A stretch of DNA of 64,000 bases from Apostichopus japonicus (lineage: Eukaryota; Echinodermata; Holothuroidea; Aspidochirotida; Stichopodidae), in the NCBI RefSeq assembly GCF_037975245.1, contig NC_092567.1:293501-357500 (forward strand), in the 5' to 3' direction. Position numbers and translations under genes: made by a program. Shown here one piece after another: positions 52,089-63,633 of the stretch. The number at the start of each line of letters is the position of its first letter. The stretch's first letter is position 1. Below the pieces are notes generated by a model that searched no databases, had not been told where the DNA came from, and saw only the letters and a program-made list of their open reading frames with translations.

Positions 52089-54865
52089 CAGGCTCACTTT
52101 CTCCTTCAGTGAAGTTCCTTCACCTAAATATTAACAGCATCCTTTCAAAATTAAGTCTCCTTCTCAATCTTATCGCCATCCACTCCCCTGATATCATCTC
52201 CTTAAACGAAACTAAGCTAAATATAAATTCCCATCTAAACATTCCTGGTTACCAAATTTTCAGAAAGGATGTCTCTAGGTCTAAAGGAGGAGTACTGATT
52301 GCAGTAAAAAACATTCTCAAAACTACTCTTCTCTCAAACCCAACCCAACCTAACAACCAATCAATTGAAATTATAATCGAAAGAAATAACAGACCTCTCC
52401 ATATTATTAGCTACTACAGTCCCCCACGTGAACCAATTTCCCCCGCTATTATACAAAAGTGTTCCAACAAAAATACCATTCTCTTAGGAGATCTAAATGC
52501 CCACAACATTATTTTTGGTAGCTCCAAAACTTCCGAAAAAGGTAAAGCTCTCCTTGAAATCTGCGATATCCATAATCTAACAATAATCAACCAAAACACC
52601 AAAACCAGATTAAACCCAATAAACAACAATACAGAGCTACTTGACTACGCCATAACCTCAAATGATCTCGCAACTAAAACTCATTCAGTACAAATTTTAG
52701 AAGATGACCTAATCAGCGACCATTTCCCACTTCTTTTTGAATTAGACCTAAACCTAAACCGTCAACAAATTAAAGAACTGACTTTCAATTATGATAAAAC
52801 AAATTGGACATCCTTTAAAATGGAACTCCTAGCAAACAACACCATCCCCGAATTCAATAATAAAAACAACCAGCTAAATTACATTGATAATTACTGTGAT
52901 AATATTGCCCATCATATCTTCAATACTTTCAAAAAACATTGTCCCTTAAAAACAAAACAAAACAGAAATCGAAAGCTCAATAAGGAGACTCTAACACTTA
53001 TCAAATACAGACGCCGCCTTCGTAGATTCTACATGATCTCTCGAGATCCCACTCACAAAACCCAAATTAACCAGCTAAGAAAACAAATAAACAGACAAAT
53101 ATTAGCAGACGACCAAAACCGTTTAAAAAATGATTGCCATTCTATAATTAATGATAAAAACCCCAAAACCTTTTGGAAAAAACTAAAAACTATCATTAAC
53201 CCCATTACCAATCCAAACACCGGTAACATAGACCAAGGACTTAAAGATAACGTAGGAAACTTGGTCACAAACATTCAAGACCAAATTAAAATTTTTGAAT
53301 TATACTTTAAAGATGTTTTCAATATCTTCCATGGCCCCTCCTATGATAATAATTTCAAAGATGAAATAGACCGTAAAATCATTAATAACGCCGAAAAGTT
53401 TATCCCTACTCCATCAGGACTTCTAAACGAAAACATCCCTCTACTTAAAGAAATAAGTCTACATGAATGGCACAATGCCACCAAAAATTGTAAAAATACC
53501 TCCTCTCCTGGTCTCGATAACATAAACTACCAAATGCTTAAAAACATCCCTCCTGTTTTCGTAACATCCCATATTATCCCACTCTTTAACGAACTCCTTA
53601 GATTGGGTTACTTCCCAAGTCCATGGAAATCCGCAAAAATAATTTTAATACCTAAACCTAACAAAGATCGTACAAAACCTCAAAACTACCGACCAATTAG
53701 TCTCCTTCCAGCTTTGGGTAAGATATTCGAGAGAATTATCGACAACCGCACTAGAACCCACTTAGATCAAAACAATTTAATTTCCCCGTTTCAATCAGGC
53801 TTTCGCCAACACAAATCCACTATAAACCAAACTTTCCGCCTCTCCGAAGAAATACGCCTCGGCTTTGTTAAAAACCATTACACTACTGCTCTTTTTCTTG
53901 ATGCCGAAAAGGCATTTGATAAAGCATGGCATAACGGAATCAGAATTAAACTCCTAAATTTTAATCTCCCCTCCAATTACACCAGACTTTTTTCGTCTTT
54001 TCTCATTGACCGCAATATAAAAATCTGTTACAAAAATCAATACTCAAATTTTATCGGCCTCCATGCTGGCACCCCGCAGGGGGCTGTTCTCAGCCCTCTC
54101 CTCTACACCCTATTTGTTAATGACCTAAATATCCCCCCTCTAACTAGGTGCAACTACAGTCAGTACGCTGACGATATAGCCATTTGGAGCACCAGTAAAA
54201 ATATTCATATAACGGAACTAAATCTCAAGAAAGCAATTACACATCTAGAAAACTGGTGCTCAAAATGGAGAGTAAAAATAAATCCTTCAAAATCTAAGCT
54301 AGTTAACTTTTCCTTTCAAAACTCAAAACAACGATATCATATATCTAAAATCAACCTTTTTAACATTCCAATCACTGCCTCTCCTAGTGCAACTTTCCTT
54401 GGCATAACTTTTGATAACAAACTCACGTTTAAACTCCATTGTGCTAGAACTGCAGGGCGCTGTTGGTCTCTACTTAAATTCCTTCAAATCCTTTCACACA
54501 AGTATAACTTCCCTCCGAATACTATTATCCGTATCTATAAAACCAAAATAAAGCCGATCCTCAGCTACGGGAGCATCTCCCTGCTTTCCATTTCTAATAG
54601 CAACAAACAAGTTTTAAACAGAATCCATACAACAGCCTATCGAATTGCACTGAAAATCCCTTCTTATATCGGAACCTGGCATGTTCTTCATGCGGGCAAC
54701 ACAACTCCTATTTTTAAACTTCTTGAAGAATTTAACATTAACCTATACCAAAACAACCTCGATAAAGACCCTTTAATCAAAGATCTTTTCCTGAAATACC
54801 AAGTCGTAAACACACACTTCCCGAATAAACGAAACCAATCTGTCTTTTCATTCCTTAGTACTTAA
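52085..54865 (+). CDS. LINE ORF2, endonuclease and reverse transcriptase (copy E)
   Basis: 926 residues, as copy C (I47, I77, I159) plus a private N442T (ACT at 53408..53410), located in the linker before the reverse transcriptase core. Catalytic motifs are intact. Confidence 0.95.
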   Translation: MTGSLSPSVKFLHLNINSILSKLSLLLNLIAIHSPDIISLNETKLNINSHLNIPGYQIFRKDVSRSKGGVLIAVKNILKTTLLSNPTQPNNQSIEIIIERNNRPLHIISYYSPPREPISPAIIQKCSNKNTILLGDLNAHNIIFGSSKTSEKGKALLEICDIHNLTIINQNTKTRLNPINNNTELLDYAITSNDLATKTHSVQILEDDLISDHFPLLFELDLNLNRQQIKELTFNYDKTNWTSFKMELLANNTIPEFNNKNNQLNYIDNYCDNIAHHIFNTFKKHCPLKTKQNRNRKLNKETLTLIKYRRRLRRFYMISRDPTHKTQINQLRKQINRQILADDQNRLKNDCHSIINDKNPKTFWKKLKTIINPITNPNTGNIDQGLKDNVGNLVTNIQDQIKIFELYFKDVFNIFHGPSYDNNFKDEIDRKIINNAEKFIPTPSGLLNENIPLLKEISLHEWHNATKNCKNTSSPGLDNINYQMLKNIPPVFVTSHIIPLFNELLRLGYFPSPWKSAKIILIPKPNKDRTKPQNYRPISLLPALGKIFERIIDNRTRTHLDQNNLISPFQSGFRQHKSTINQTFRLSEEIRLGFVKNHYTTALFLDAEKAFDKAWHNGIRIKLLNFNLPSNYTRLFSSFLIDRNIKICYKNQYSNFIGLHAGTPQGAVLSPLLYTLFVNDLNIPPLTRCNYSQYADDIAIWSTSKNIHITELNLKKAITHLENWCSKWRVKINPSKSKLVNFSFQNSKQRYHISKINLFNIPITASPSATFLGITFDNKLTFKLHCARTAGRCWSLLKFLQILSHKYNFPPNTIIRIYKTKIKPILSYGSISLLSISNSNKQVLNRIHTTAYRIALKIPSYIGTWHVLHAGNTTPIFKLLEEFNINLYQNNLDKDPLIKDLFLKYQVVNTHFPNKRNQSVFSFLST

Positions 54866-55036
54866 GAACTTAAACCCCAATCAATAGAAATCTCTCCCTC
54901 GCTAGCCCTTTGTCTCCTTTGTCCCCTGACTTCGGGTTCTTTCCTCCATTCACCCATGGCTTTCTATTCAATGCTATTGTAACGATACTTCACTTATCAA
55001 CCATTCCCTGGCTCAACAAAGACAACTGATCCCCAG

Positions 55037-55067
<31 letters not shown>

Positions 55068-55224
55068 GTTGTCTTTTCTTTGAAAACAATTCTATTATCC
55101 CCCGCAGGACCTCTTGCGAGGTCGATCAGGGGTAAAATTTCGTTTACTACTACATAATTACAAAACAAACATACATTTGATATCGTTCTAACCTGACCCG
55201 ACAGTAAATAGCAACACGAGAAAG

Positions 55225-55803
55225 ATGTCCGCAGTCGTTGCAAAGAGACCTGCTCAACCAAGCACCCTCGATATGATCGTCAAGGCGATTACAACCAGGC
55301 ATGAAGCTAGAGGTTCATCCGTAGCCGGCATTAAGTCAACCCTACAAGCAATGGAGTTCGACACAAAGAAGAAGAACACCCTCATCAACTCGGCACTCAA
55401 GAGAGGAGTAGCAACCGGTGTGTTGAAGCAAGTCAAAGGCGTCGGCGCAACGGGAACTTTCAAGATCGACACCAATTCAGCGAAGGCAGCCGAAAAAGCC
55501 AAGGCGCAGAAGGAGAAAGAAAGGGCAAAGACAGCTGCCAAGAAACAGAAAGAAAAGGAGAAGAAAGCCGCAGTACGAGAGAAAGCTAAGGCCAAGAAGG
55601 CTGCTGCTAAGACAAAGAAACCCTCACCGAAAGCTAAGAAAACCACCAAGCCAAAGAAGAAAACCACCAAGACACCCACCAAGAAAGCCGTAGTCAAGAA
55701 AGCCGTAGTCAAGAAAGCCGTAGTCAAGAAAGCCGTGAAACCGAAGAAAACAGTTAAGCCCAAGACGTCCGCCACCAAACCTAAGAAGACAACTAAGAAG
55801 TAG
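55225..55803 (+). CDS. H1: Linker histone H1, unit 19 (192 residues, extra tail repeat)
   Basis: It carries a third in-frame copy of the 15-bp GCCGTAGTCAAGAAA repeat near 55686..55732, adding five residues of the KKAVV type to the C-terminal tail. The rest equals unit 2. Its counterpart unit 13 lacks the extra copy, so it arose after the segmental duplication. TATA lies upstream of LINE E at 50622..50629. Stem-loop at 55832..55847 is the paired form, C-run is 10, AATAAA at 55981..55986. Confidence 0.97.
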   Translation: MSAVVAKRPAQPSTLDMIVKAITTRHEARGSSVAGIKSTLQAMEFDTKKKNTLINSALKRGVATGVLKQVKGVGATGTFKIDTNSAKAAEKAKAQKEKERAKTAAKKQKEKEKKAAVREKAKAKKAAAKTKKPSPKAKKTTKPKKKTTKTPTKKAVVKKAVVKKAVVKKAVKPKKTVKPKTSATKPKKTTKK

Positions 55804-57177
55804 CCAGTATCAGACGTGTCTCAAAACCAACGGCTCTTTTAAGAGCCATCCAAATCACTGAAAGGGCTACTCTCGCTACTCCTCAAACATGCTTTTGTCT
55901 TTGTCTACTTTATTTCATTATCAAATCCCCCCCCCCACCCCCTCTCCACCCGAACACCACCACAACACAAGTTCTCAGTCAATAAAATGACGGAGACCGG
56001 CAACTCAAACAGATTTCATGTTGAAAATGCAAAAGCCGAAAGGGCATCCCGAAAATAATCAATTTCGAGAATATGGAAGTATCCCTTCCTTCCATCGTCT
56101 CTCACTCCCAGACGCAAACTAATGAAACAATCAAAACTTAAAATCCGCTGTCCAACACACTTGCGGACACCCGGCCGCACGAAGTTGTTAACCGTGCATA
56201 TAGATATAAGGATATTTGTGCTATGTATGGGCTATTAAAACGATTGCCACTAACAATTTGGAAAAGGAAAATCTAACAAACCTGATCTTCGAAAATTACG
56301 CAACTACTTTTAACTGCAATATGAGTCACTGCGGCGAGCTGGTCCCAATTTTGTCGGAGACACTTTGCACGACGATAGGGTCGGTGCGATAAATGCGAGG
56401 GCAATTCCTAATCGAGTCAGGTCAATTATCAGAAAATCAGTGGTGATCAAGTGATGGGCATCCGTCGAAAAGGTTAACCGTATGGAAAAGTCCACATCAG
56501 GGTGACTTTTTGTACATGTTTCCAGTTATCACCATTCCTCTGGATGCTTGCATGTTAAAGCTTTCTAAATAAACTACCGATGGTGCAAAACTCGGGAGGA
56601 TTGCAGGTGATTACGGCATCTAAGCAATTCGTTGCAGGTATCGTATGGTAGGTACGTAGCCCAAATTCTAGTATGCAGTAAGCCATAGGTCTGCAGTCGT
56701 TCCATTGCACACAAAATATATCGCAGAAAGCAAGTTTAACGGATGGTTGAACTTCTCCTTAGTCTGATCGCTTATGATGGTGACATCTTGAATTAACTCT
56801 TGATGAAATTTTCATTTCAATTCATTACACTTAAGTGACTGAAACTGCCAGACAATATATAGACGTGTATGTATTAGTTGCGAATGAAAACTTTTGACTT
56901 CTATTCTTGTCCGAAAATAGAGCACGACAAGCTTCGAATCGGTACTTTGAAAACTATCACACGATTGTTTAGATTGAGCTCCTTTCGCCTATTCTGGTTT
57001 GGTTTTACCAAAGGCAGTGAAAGTATCTAGAATTTTGAATTGAATAAAACAGTTTAAAACAGGTAGTACTTGTACGTCAGTGTGATTAGGTCCACGACCA
57101 ATCAAGACAGAGATCGAGGGTAGTTTCGTTCACGTCCGCCAGGACTAATATATTAAACAAAAAGAATCAGTCATAAT

Positions 57178-57541
57178 GTAGAGCGGTGAGGTGGCAGAAC
57201 GGGAGAGTACACGTCTGCAGTACCTGAGGTCCCTGGTTCAAACCTCGGTGTTGACACTGACACCAATTTCACCCCGCTCCTTTCTCGTAGTAGGAAAGTG
57301 GCTACACGTGGAAAGCGGTACTCACGTCCTTCGGAGGGGACGTTAAATTGCGGTCCCGGGAGCAGGACTACACACCCCTGCCTCGTTACTTCAGGGCACT
57401 ATTCGAAAAGAGAAGGCGAGATTCGCCGGTGTCTTTCCACACACAAAAACTTGGAACCTCAATGATTTCCGACTAAGGATTTCCTTAGTCTGCTGAAGCA
57501 CCTTCGGGTGGAAGCGTAATACGAGGTGTATCATATCATAT
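57178..57541 (+). mobile_element. tRNA-headed SINE, copy 2
   Basis: The same length, junctions and target duplication (57168..57177 and 57542..57551) as copy 1, so it is a duplication product. A box at 57192..57202, B box at 57235..57244. I see no difference from copy 1. Confidence 0.88.
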
Positions 57542-57617
57542 CAGTCATAATTACAAAACAAACATACATTTGATATCGTTCTAACCTGACCCGACAGTAA
57601 ATAGCAACACGAGAAAG

Positions 57618-58181
57618 ATGTCCGCAGTCGTTGCAAAGAGACCTGCTCAACCAAGCACCCTCGATATGATCGTCAAGGCGATTACAACCAGGCATGAAGC
57701 TAGAGGTTCATCCGTAGCCGGCATTAAGTCAACCCTACAAGCAATGGAGTTCGACACAAAGAAGAAGAACACCCTCATCAACTCGGCACTCAAGAGAGGA
57801 GTAGCAACCGGTGTGTTGAAGCAAGTCAAAGGCGTCGGCGCAACGGGAACTTTCAAGATCGACACCAATTCAGCGAAGGCAGCCGAAAAAGCCAAGGCGC
57901 AGAAGGAGAAAGAAAGGGCAAAGACAGCTGCCAAGAAACAGAAAGAAAAGGAGAAGAAAGCCGCAGTACGAGAGAAAGCTAAGGCCAAGAAGGCTGCTGC
58001 TAAGACAAAGAAACCCTCACCGAAAGCTAAGAAAACCACCAAGCCAAAGAAGAAAACCACCAAGACACCCACCAAGAAAGCCGTAGTCAAGAAAGCCGTA
58101 GTCAAGAAAGCCGTGAAACCGAAGAAAACAGTTAAGCCCAAGACGTCCGCCACCAAACCTAAGAAGACAACTAAGAAGTAG
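57618..58181 (+). CDS. H1: Linker histone H1, unit 20
   Basis: The protein is identical to unit 2. SINE copy 2 separates it from TATA (57149..57156). The stem-loop at 58210..58225 is the paired form, the C-run is 13 (longest in the window), AATAAA at 58362..58367. Confidence 0.97.
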   Translation: MSAVVAKRPAQPSTLDMIVKAITTRHEARGSSVAGIKSTLQAMEFDTKKKNTLINSALKRGVATGVLKQVKGVGATGTFKIDTNSAKAAEKAKAQKEKERAKTAAKKQKEKEKKAAVREKAKAKKAAAKTKKPSPKAKKTTKPKKKTTKTPTKKAVVKKAVVKKAVKPKKTVKPKTSATKPKKTTKK

Positions 58182-59624
58182 CCAGTATCAGACGTGTCTC
58201 AAAACCAACGGCTCTTTTAAGAGCCATCCAAATCACTGAAAGGGCTACTCTCGCTACTCCTCAAACATGCTTTTGTCTTTGTCTACTTTATTTCATTATC
58301 AAATCCCCCCCCCCCCCACCCCCTCTCCACCCGAACACCACCACAACACAAGTTCTCAGTCAATAAAATGACGGAGACCGGCAACTCAAACAGATTTCAT
58401 GTTGAAAATGCAAAAGCCGAAAGGGCATCCCGAAAATAATCAATTTCGAGAATATGGAAGTATCCCTTCCTTCCATCGTCTCTCACTCCCAGACGCAAAC
58501 TAATGAAACAATCAAAACTTAAAATCCGCTGTCCAACACACTTGCGGACACCCGGCCGCACGAAGTTGTTAACCGTGCATATAGATATAAGGATATTTGT
58601 GCTATGTATGGGCTATTAAAACGATTGCCACTAACAATTTGGAAAAGGAAAATCTAACAAACCTGATCTTCGAAAATTACGCAACTACTTTTAACTGCAA
58701 TATGAGTCACTGCGGCGAGCTGGTCCCAATTTTGTCGGAGACACTTTGCACGACGATAGGGTCGGTGCGATAAATGCGAGGGCAATTCCTAATCGAGTCA
58801 GGTCAATTATCAGAAAATCAGTGGTGATCAAGTGATGGGCATCCGTCGAAAAGGTTAACCGTATGGAAAAGTCCACATCAGGGTGACTTTTTGTACATGT
58901 TTCCAGTTATCACCATTCCTCTGGATGCTTGCATGTTAAAGCTTTCTAAATAAACTACCGATGGTGCAAAACTCGGGAGGATTGCAGGTGATTACGGCAT
59001 CTAAGCAATTCGTTGCAGGTATCGTATGGTAGGTACGTAGCCCAAATTCTAGTATGCAGTAAGCCATAGGTCTGCAGTCGTTCCATTGCACACAAAATAT
59101 ATCGCAGAAAGCAAGTTTAACGGATGGTTGAACTTCTCCTTAGTCTGATCGCTTATGATGGTGACATCTTGAATTAACTCTTGATGAAATTTTCATTTCA
59201 ATTCATTACACTTAAGTGACTGAAACTGCCAGACAATATATAGACGTGTATGTATTAGTTGCGAATGAAAACTTTTGACTTCTATTCTTGTCCGAAAATA
59301 GAGCACGACAAGCTTCGAATCGGTACTTTGAAAACTATCACACGATTGTTTAGATTGAGCTCCTTTCGCCTATTCTGGTTTGGTTTTACCAAAGGCAGTG
59401 AAAGTATCTAGAATTTTGAATTGAATAAAACAGTTTAAAACAGGTAGTGCTTGTACGTCAGTGTGATTAGGTCCACGACCAATCAAGACAGAGATCGAGG
59501 GTAGTTTCGTTCACGTCCGCCAGGACTAATATATTAAACAAAAAGAATCAGTCATAATTACAAAACAAACATACATTTGATATCGTTCTAACCTGACCCG
59601 ACAGTAAATAGCAACACGAGAAAG

Positions 59625-60188
59625 ATGTCCGCAGTCGTTGCAAAGAGACCTGCTCAACCAAGCACCCTCGATATGATCGTCAAGGCGATTACAACCAGGC
59701 ATGAAGCTAGAGGTTCATCCGTAGCCGGCATTAAGTCAACCCTACAAGCAATGGAGTTCGACACAAAGAAGAAGAACACCCTCATCAACTCGGCACTCAA
59801 GAGAGGAGTAGCAACCGGTGTGTTGAAGCAAGTCAAAGGCGTCGGCGCAACGGGAACTTTCAAGATCGACACCAATTCAGCGAAGGCAGCCGAAAAAGCC
59901 AAGGCGCAGAAGGAGAAAGAAAGGGCAAAGACAGCTGCCAAGAAACAGAAAGAAAAGGAGAAGAAAGCCGCAGTACGAGAGAAAGCTAAGGCCAAGAAGG
60001 CTGCTGCTAAGACAAAGAAACCCTCACCGAAAGCTAAGAAAACCACCAAGCCAAAGAAGAAAACCACCAAGACACCCACCAAGAAAGCCGTAGTCAAGAA
60101 AGCCGTAGTCAAGAAAGCCGTGAAACCGAAGAAAACAGTTAAGCCCAAGACGTCCGCCACCAAACCTAAGAAGACAACTAAGAAGTAG
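59625..60188 (+). CDS. H1: Linker histone H1, unit 21
   Basis: The protein is identical to unit 2. TATA lies at 59530..59537, stem-loop at 60217..60232 (wobble form), C-run is 11, AATAAA at 60367..60372. A private T-to-C lies in its downstream spacer at 60915. Confidence 0.97.
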   Translation: MSAVVAKRPAQPSTLDMIVKAITTRHEARGSSVAGIKSTLQAMEFDTKKKNTLINSALKRGVATGVLKQVKGVGATGTFKIDTNSAKAAEKAKAQKEKERAKTAAKKQKEKEKKAAVREKAKAKKAAAKTKKPSPKAKKTTKPKKKTTKTPTKKAVVKKAVVKKAVKPKKTVKPKTSATKPKKTTKK

Positions 60189-61629
60189 CCAGTATCAGAC
60201 GTGTCTCAAAACCAACGGCTCTTTTAAGGGCCATCCAAATCACTGAAAGGGCTACTCTCGCTACTCCTCAAACATGCTTTTGTCTTTGTCTACTTTATTT
60301 CATTATCAAATCCCCCCCCCCCACCCCCTCTCCACCCGAACACCACCACAACACAAGTTCTCAGTCAATAAAATGACGGAGACCGGCAACTCAAACAGAT
60401 TTCATGTTGAAAATGCAAAAGCCGAAAGGGCATCCCGAAAATAATCAATTTCGAGAATATGGAAGTATCCCTTCCTTCCATCGTCTCTCACTCCCAGACG
60501 CAAACTAATGAAACAATCAAAACTTAAAATCCGCTGTCCAACACACTTGCGGACACCCGGCCGCACGAAGTTGTTAACCGTGCATATAGATATAAGGATA
60601 TTTGTGCTATGTATGGGCTATTAAAACGATTGCCACTAACAATTTGGAAAAGGAAAATCTAACAAACCTGATCTTCGAAAATTACGCAACTACTTTTAAC
60701 TGCAATATGAGTCACTGCGGCGAGCTGGTCCCAATTTTGTCGGAGACACTTTGCACGACGATAGGGTCGGTGCGATAAATGCGAGGGCAATTCCTAATCG
60801 AGTCAGGTCAATTATCAGAAAATCAGTGGTGATCAAGTGATGGGCATCCGTCGAAAAGGTTAACCGTATGGAAAAGTCCACATCAGGGTGACTTTTTGTA
60901 CATGTTTCCAGTTACCACCATTCCTCTGGATGCTTGCATGTTAAAGCTTTCTAAATAAACTACCGATGGTGCAAAACTCGGGAGGATTGCAGGTGATTAC
61001 GGCATCTAAGCAATTCGTTGCAGGTATCGTATGGTAGGTACGTAGCCCAAATTCTAGTATGCAGTAAGCCATAGGTCTGCAGTCGTTCCATTGCACACAA
61101 AATATATCGCAGAAAGCAAGTTTAACGGATGGTTGAACTTCTCCTTAGTCTGATCGCTTATGATGGTGACATCTTGAATTAACTCTTGATGAAATTTTCA
61201 TTTCAATTCATTACACTTAAGTGACTGAAACTGCCAGACAATATATAGACGTGTATGTATTAGTTGCGAATGAAAACTTTTGACTTCTATTCTTGTCCGA
61301 AAATAGAGCACGACAAGCTTCGAATCGGTACTTTGAAAACTATCACACGATTGTTTAGATTGAGCTCCTTTCGCCTATTCTGGTTTGGTTTTACCAAAGG
61401 CAGTGAAAGTATCTAGAATTTTGAATTGAATAAAACAGTTTAAAACAGGTAGTGCTTGTACGTCAGTGTGATTAGGTCCACGACCAATCAAGACAGAGAT
61501 CGAGGGTAGTTTCGTTCACGTCCGCCAGGACTAATATATTAAACAAAAAGAATCAGTCATAATTACAAAACAAACATACATTTGATATCGTTCTAACCTG
61601 ACCCGACAGTAAATAGCAACACGAGAAAG

Positions 61630-62193
61630 ATGTCCGCAGTCGTTGCAAAGAGACCTGCTCAACCAAGCACCCTCGATATGATCGTCAAGGCGATTACAAC
61701 CAGGCATGAAGCTAGAGGTTCATCCGTAGCCGGCATTAAGTCAACCCTACAAGCAATGGAGTTCGACACAAAGAAGAAGAACACCCTCATCAACTCGGCA
61801 CTCAAGAGAGGAGTAGCAACCGGTGTGTTGAAGCAAGTCAAAGGCGTCGGCGCAACGGGAACTTTCAAGATCGACACCAATTCAGCGAAGGCAGCCGAAA
61901 AAGCCAAGGCGCAGAAGGAGAAAGAAAGGGCAAAGACAGCTGCCAAGAAACAGAAAGAAAAGGAGAAGAAAGCCGCAGTACGAGAGAAAGCTAAGGCCAA
62001 GAAGGCTGCTGCTAAGACAAAGAAACCCTCACCGAAAGCTAAGAAAACCACCAAGCCAAAGAAGAAAACCACCAAGACACCCACCAAGAAAGCCGTAGTC
62101 AAGAAAGCCGTAGTCAAGAAAGCCGTGAAACCGAAGAAAACAGTTAAGCCCAAGACGTCCGCCACCAAACCTAAGAAGACAACTAAGAAGTAG
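61630..62193 (+). CDS. H1: Linker histone H1, unit 22
   Basis: The protein is identical to unit 2. TATA lies at 61535..61542, stem-loop at 62222..62237, C-run is 10, AATAAA at 62371..62376. Confidence 0.97.
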   Translation: MSAVVAKRPAQPSTLDMIVKAITTRHEARGSSVAGIKSTLQAMEFDTKKKNTLINSALKRGVATGVLKQVKGVGATGTFKIDTNSAKAAEKAKAQKEKERAKTAAKKQKEKEKKAAVREKAKAKKAAAKTKKPSPKAKKTTKPKKKTTKTPTKKAVVKKAVVKKAVKPKKTVKPKTSATKPKKTTKK

Positions 62194-63633
62194 CCAGTAT
62201 CAGACGTGTCTCAAAACCAACGGCTCTTTTAAGGGCCATCCAAATCACTGAAAGGGCTACTCTCGCTACTCCTCAAACATGCTTTTGTCTTTGTCTACTT
62301 TATTTCATTATCAAATCCCCCCCCCCACCCCCTCTCCACCCGAACACCACCACAACACAAGTTCTCAGTCAATAAAATGACGGAGACCGGCAACTCAAAC
62401 AGATTTCATGTTGAAAATGCAAAAGCCGAAAGGGCATCCCGAAAATAATCAATTTCGAGAATATGGAAGTATCCCTTCCTTCCATCGTCTCTCACTCCCA
62501 GACGCAAACTAATGAAACAATCAAAACTTAAAATCCGCTGTCCAACACACTTGCGGACACCCGGCCGCACGAAGTTGTTAACCGTGCATATAGATATAAG
62601 GATATTTGTGCTATGTATGGGCTATTAAAACGATTGCCACTAACAATTTGGAAAAGGAAAATCTAACAAACCTGATCTTCGAAAATTACGCAACTACTTT
62701 TAACTGCAATATGAGTCACTGCGGCGAGCTGGTCCCAATTTTGTCGGAGACACTTTGCACGACGATAGGGTCGGTGCGATAAATGCGAGGGCAATTCCTA
62801 ATCGAGTCAGGTCAATTATCAGAAAATCAGTGGTGATCAAGTGATGGGCATCCGTCGAAAAGGTTAACCGTATGGAAAAGTCCACATCAGGGTGACTTTT
62901 TGTACATGTTTCCAGTTATCACCATTCCTCTGGATGCTTGCATGTTAAAGCTTTCTAAATAAACTACCGATGGTGCAAAACTCGGGAGGATTGCAGGTGA
63001 TTACGGCATCTAAGCAATTCGTTGCAGGTATCGTATGGTAGGTACGTAGCCCAAATTCTAGTATGCAGTAAGCCATAGGTCTGCAGTCGTTCCATTGCAC
63101 ACAAAATATATCGCAGAAAGCAAGTTTAACGGATGGTTGAACTTCTCCTTAGTCTGATCGCTTATGATGGTGACATCTTGAATTAACTCTTGATGAAATT
63201 TTCATTTCAATTCATTACACTTAAGTGACTGAAACTGCCAGACAATATATAGACGTGTATGTATTAGTTGCGAATGAAAACTTTTGACTTCTATTCTTGT
63301 CCGAAAATAGAGCACGACAAGCTTCGAATCGGTACTTTGAAAACTATCACACGATTGTTTAGATTGAGCTCCTTTCGCCTATTCTGGTTTGGTTTTACCA
63401 AAGGCAGTGAAAGTATCTAGAATTTTGAATTGAATAAAACAGTTTAAAACAGGTAGTGCTTGTACGTCAGTGTGATTAGGTCCACGACCAATCAAGACAG
63501 AGATCGAGGGTAGTTTCGTTCACGTCCGCCAGGACTAATATATTAAACAAAAAGAATCAGTCATAATTACAAAACAAACATACATTTGATATCGTTCTAA
63601 CCTGACCCGACAGTAAATAGCAACACGAGAAAG

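Larger units (their letters stand above)
50656..55153 (+). mobile_element. Full-length Jockey-type LINE, copy E (duplicate of C)
   Basis: 4,498 bp with the same 11-base filler and the same 10-bp target duplication as copy C (50646..50655 and 55154..55163). It differs by one A in the A-run (30, 55037..55066) and by a base change giving N442T in ORF2. It is therefore a segmental copy of C with minor later change. Confidence 0.95.
39554..58181 (+). repeat. Higher-order segment, copy 2
   Basis: Repeats copy 1 (20118..36141) with one addition: truncated LINE F plus H1 unit 18. Offsets are 19,436 (B to D), 22,024 (C to E) and 22,040 (SINE to SINE). The step of 2,588 is one unit plus F; the last 16 is the 15-bp tail repeat in unit 19 plus one A. 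Confidence 0.88.
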
